The position numbers and the translations under genes were made by a program. DNA of 64,000 bases, from contig OZ020267.1 of NCBI GenBank assembly GCA_963971225.1, forward strand, positions 9,141,574 to 9,205,573. Direction: 5' to 3'. Under the pieces are notes generated by a model, which did not search any database, was not told the origin of the DNA, and saw only the letters and a list, made by a program, of their open reading frames with translations. Below, piece after piece: positions 60,488-64,000 of this stretch. Numbering within the stretch: the first letter of the stretch is position 1; each line of letters begins with the position of its first letter. Source of the stretch: Melieria omissa. Its lineage: Eukaryota; Arthropoda; Insecta; Diptera; Ulidiidae.

Positions 60488-60604
60488 CACACCGACCTCG
60501 TTACTTTGTTAGTTGGGTAATCGGTAGTTTTGTACGTGTATTTTGTTTTTGCTTAATTCATTTACAAAGTAAGCTCTAACTAACAAAGTAACGGGCTCGG
60601 TGTG
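60488..60604. mobile_element. 117-bp MITE with ACTTTGTTAGTT inverted repeats
   Basis: CACACCGACCTCGTTACTTT...GTTAGTT at the left is mirrored by AACTAAC...GTAACGGGCTCGGTGTG at the right, with two mismatches over 27 bp. The 60-bp interior is AT-rich. No target duplication is clear. It lies downstream of the sima 3' UTR. Confidence 0.8.
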
Positions 60605-61799
60605 CTTACTCCTACTATGTTTTACAAAGCTATTAAAAAAACTTACCTAAACCTTTATCATCTCTATAGACCGTCTTAATTCAATGTTTTCAAGATCAAA
60701 GTCCCCATTTTTTTATATTTAATTTATATATTTTGGAGCTCAAAACAGGAACTACTTTAGATGTTTTTAATGTTACCCATATTTAAGCTCTACTTTTATG
60801 TCTATGCAGCGTTATACATGCGTCAAATTACAAATACAAATTATTGTTGCAAATTGTACTTTATTCAAGAACGTTGCAACAATTTTCCATACAAAAAATA
60901 TTAAAATTTTTAACAAAATGCAATTGAAAAGCTCTCATCTTATATCCCAAATGTTTAAAATTTTCAACGTTTTTCATCATTAACGTGTTTGTTTTAGCCC
61001 GTTTTGGCTGCAAAACATTATTTGCTTAAATTTGTTTTCGTGCATATACACACATATGTAAATGAATATAAAAACGTAATTGAATGGCATAAAATAATCT
61101 TTAAAACTATATAATTTTCTTATTTGATTGTCGTTCTCTCGTACATTTAGGCATAGTTTGTTTTTGTTTTGACATTTACGAGTAATTCAATAAAATTATG
61201 CTTCTTCAGTTGGTACCATCAGCTGCAACACTATATTTTATGATTTGCAAAGCACATACAAAAATTAAAAATAATTTCGTCTATGTAGTTACGTTGTTTT
61301 CTGTATGTCTTGCAAATTGTTCTCTTTAATTATTTGTTCGTTTTCTTTTCATAATGTTTTGGTAAAAAATTATACAAGTTACAATATGCTAAATAAATAT
61401 TAATTAAATTGTAAATTTTAATGTTTGTTTATGCGTTTTATTTTATGGATTTGCGTGCGGAAAAGGTAATGTATGACGAAAAATGGAATGTATGGAAAAA
61501 ACAGAGGCGAATGGAGAGTAGCAGCAGGAAGTATCCCAGTAACGGGTTGTTATGACCAGTTAAGTAAGTAAAGAATCAGATATTTCTATGATATTTTCAT
61601 TAGATGCTCCTTACCAAAAATGTGTTTGACCAGATATTTTGGACGTCTTTGGATCAAACATGAATATATTTCATATGTTCCATTGTTTTGTGGACTTTTT
61701 TGACAGCAGAAACAGTGATTCCTTTCTACTTTGTGCTTTCATTGGGTGCTTATTTTTTACGTAATTGCGAATTTCACATCGAATTCTTCTGTTTCTTAA

Positions 61800-62920
61800 A
61801 TGTTATCATATTTTGTCAAAAAAGATGAAAATGCATTTTGTTAACATCAAAAATGGTTTTATTGCTTTTCAAGATATTCTCCTTGAAGATGTATACACTT
61901 TTGAATTCACTTAAATCAAATGTCGAAGCACTTTTTCCACTCCGATTGAGACACGTACAAAACATGGTTTTTGAATGCTTCAGCAGCATCTTTTGTCGAT
62001 GAAAATCGTTGACCACGCAATTTTATGCGGGAATAAAAAGAAGTCATTGGGTGCCAGGTCAGGGCTGTATGGCGGATGACCCATTAAATCGATGCTTTGG
62101 TCGATCAAATAGGCGTTTGTTTGAGCCGATGTGTGAGAGCGCGCATTGACCTGGTGAAGAATGATTCGGCGTCGGCGGTTGTTTTTCCGTATTTCATTGA
62201 ACACTTCTGTCAAACAAATTGTTGTATATCACTCAGAATCGACCGTTTTACGTTGCTCTAATGGCACAGTAGCCACATGACCAGGTTTGCTGAAGAAACA
62301 GGCGATCATTTTCTTCGATGTGCTGCGTGCCCGAACAACTTTTCTTGGATTTGGCTCGTCTTGGATTACCCACACGGTCGATTACTGTTTTGTTTCGGGC
62401 TCATACGCATATATCCATGATTCGTCACCTGTCACAATCTTATAAACGTCTTTTGAAGTACCGCGATAGAATTTTTCCATAATTTCTGTTCACCAATCGA
62501 CACGAGCCTTTTTTTGAGCGAATGCCAAATTATGAGGGATCCAACAAGAACAAATCTTTCTGACAGCTGAATGTTCATGCAATATCGAATGCACAGCCGT
62601 GGAACTAATGCCCAAGAATGCCTCTATCTCACGGTATGTCACATGACGATCTTTTTTTATCAGTTAACGCACAGCATCGATGGTTTCTGGCAAAATGACC
62701 GATTTCGGACTACTTTCGCGAAATTCGTCTTGGAGCGAACGGCGACTACGCTTGAATTCGTTAAACCAGTTAAAAATTGTCTTGAGGGTTGGTGCCTCAT
62801 TACCAAATGAATGAAATGAATTACGAAATGAAGGCGAGCGAAGCACTGTTGCTGAGATAATTCACTTCGTAAATCGTAAAAATTATTGCTCAAAAATGTT
62901 CACTAGTTAAATCAATTTTT
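61800..62920 (-). pseudogene. Dead mariner transposase
   Basis: The minus strand carries, in order and in different frames: NNFYDLRSELSQQQC and the N-terminal helix-turn-helix, NWFNEFKRSRRSLQDEFRES, TGDESW (first catalytic Asp, about 62425), YEPET, IRKNNRRRRIILHQVNARSH, HPPYSPDLAPNDFFLF (third Asp, about 62055) and EYLEKQ ending at the stop 61859-61861. The second catalytic Asp of the HxDNA box is Val (HQVNA, around 62150). Several frameshifts and a stop after ETKQ add to the damage, so it cannot be active. The coding length is near the usual 345 residues. I could not place terminal repeats. Confidence 0.9.
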
Positions 62921-63117
62921 TGACCGAGATGCAATTTTCAAGTCAGTGTAATCAACACAAATAGCGCTTGAAAATCAAAATTTTCTAAGCATGTTTATGG
63001 TAAAAAATTTCAAACTTTTCAATGGCAATCTCAGATTTTTCAAAAACTTACTTAGACCATCCCTATTCAAATAATATAAAGGCAGTCTACGTACAAACGA
63101 AATAGCCAAACCAGCCC

Positions 63118-63200
63118 AGTCCGAACTGGGAATCGAATCAATGCCATGGGCTCTAGGCAAGAGAAGTCACCGCACTACCCACTGGACTGTTGAGGCCGGC
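63118..63200 (-). repeat. tRNA-like SINE head, copy 2
   Basis: Minus strand: CAACAGTCCAGTGGGTAGTG (A box), CGGTGACTTCTC, then GATTCGATTCCCAGTTCGG (B box). It matches the copy at 12449-12522 in layout and in the ends GCCGG...CCCAGYTCGG. Two copies 50 kb apart with the same non-tRNA spacing support a SINE family. Confidence 0.6.
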
Positions 63201-63209
63201 TTGGAAACG

Positions 63210-63845
63210 AGTTGGGTGGAGAAGGAATGTTAATGCTTATTTGATTGGTCAAAATAATGATTCATTGAAAGTTCAGACCTCATATCTGGTGATTTGATTT
63301 CGTTTGTATACATTGCAGCATGTGGTTTACCATTTCAACAAAATTAATATTCAGTTAATTACAAAAAAAGAAGAAGAAGAAGAAGAACGCATGAGAAATT
63401 TATTTATTTAATTTAAAGATTTATAAAAAAAAATTCAATTTAGGAGTAGAATAATCGCGACACTGGCAACTGGGTCTTCAGCCAGAATGAGAAATTACAT
63501 TAAACAATTTCAAACAAGTTCTCCGTATACGTGAAAAACTAATCAACTTAAAACGTGTAAATCACAATTTCTTCCAAAAAACTCAGCTCTTAATTCAATT
63601 CTACATAAGCTGTAAGTAACTTAGTTGTTTAACAAATTAGTTTATCCACAGGCCAGCAGCATTTTCAAGATGTGCTAAACACTTGAATGCCCAAAGAAGT
63701 CAAAATGAATTCATTGTGGTCTTTTATTATTTTACTGCACCTTTTGTGACTTTTACTGTTGTTTCAAGCCAAATGAAATAAAAAAATTAAAAATATTGTA
63801 AACGAAAATCCTAACTGCTGCCTTTGTTTGTTCTGCGTCCAATTT
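63210..63845. other. Intergenic sequence between the convergent genes
   Basis: AT-rich with a (GAA)n run near 63369-63386. An AATAAA on the minus strand (63723-63728) would suit the neighbour's transcript, about 120 bp past its stop. Nothing else is recognised. Confidence 0.5.
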
Positions 63846-64000
63846 TTAGGTAAAATTCACATAGGTTTCGAGTAGTTCGGAGAGCTTCTGCTCGGGTGAC
63901 TGCCATTTACAGCTCGGATACTGTGTTCTACAAAACACATTCGAAGTTTGTTTTCCCGCAACAACAGCGGCACGCAGCTCGTCATACGGCTGCAGTGCGT
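63846..64000 (-). CDS. C-terminal exon of an unrecognised neighbouring gene (partial)
   Basis: On the minus strand a frame is open from the window edge to a TAA at 63846-63848 and gives 50 residues, including ALQPYDELRAAVVAGKQTSN, VFCRTQYPSCKWQ and SPEQKLSELLETYVNFT. The composition is protein-like (amphipathic KLSELLETYV helix, CxxxxxxC spacing) and the base content is higher in GC than the adjoining DNA. A minus-strand poly(A) signal follows at 63728-63723. A second frame is also open here but reads as unstructured Arg/Ser sequence. I do not recognise the family. The gene would be convergent with sima, and the rest lies to the right of the window. Confidence 0.55.
   Translation of the reverse strand, partial: ALQPYDELRAAVVAGKQTSNVFCRTQYPSCKWQSPEQKLSELLETYVNFT

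Noticed and set aside
1..64000. CRISPR array, operon or bacterial-type system
   Set aside because: The window is eukaryotic (spliced genes, TE-rich introns); tandem repeats here have no spacers of constant length with unrelated sequence.

Overview
The window is a non-coding-rich, AT-rich piece of an insect genome, almost certainly a higher fly (Diptera: Brachycera). The case rests on one recognisable gene on the + strand: the 3' half of similar (sima), the fly HIF-alpha subunit. Its oxygen-dependent degradation motifs are visible (LTHLAP at 13503-13520 and RAPYIPM around 14748-14768), and the coding exons carry the long Asn- and Gln-runs typical of fly transcription factors. The introns are very large and full of transposon debris, which suggests a fly with a bigger, more repeat-rich genome than Drosophila melanogaster. 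A tephritid or other acalyptrate fits, but the species cannot be fixed from the sequence alone.

Layout. Positions 1-13479 are the intron upstream of the first exon seen here; the bHLH-PAS exons must lie before the window. This intron holds a hAT-type element with a perfect 8-bp target duplication, a 146-bp satellite array, an AGCGCT-rich foldback element, a mariner relic, a TGTGACA-rich repeat block and a tRNA-like SINE head. Sima exons follow at 13480-13967, 14634-15486, 22950-23821 and 57213-57968. All junctions have GT/AG ends and compatible phases (0/0, 1/1, 0/0), giving 988 residues plus a stop. Continuing past the donor at 23822 without splicing gives a second possible C-terminus of 18 residues with its own stop and poly(A) signal, so two 3' ends are likely.

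The last intron (23822-57212, 33.4 kb) is a graveyard of mobile DNA. It contains a family of foldback MITEs starting CACCGTGCGACA (four copies), a Tc1-type element with a 100-bp internal hairpin, a mariner relic, several minus-strand non-LTR retrotransposon 3' ends, a pogo-like MITE, hAT-like palindromes and several diverged tandem arrays. After the sima 3' UTR (to about 59.5 kb) come two MITEs, a dead mariner transposase (61.8-62.9 kb) and a second copy of the tRNA-like SINE. The last 155 bases hold the C-terminal coding end of an unrecognised neighbour on the minus strand, convergent with sima.

No operon-like or otherwise new multi-gene system is visible. The points most worth following are the alternative sima C-termini, the convergent unannotated gene at the right edge, the foldback MITE family, and the Tc1 element whose empty site can be read from the surrounding tandem repeat.
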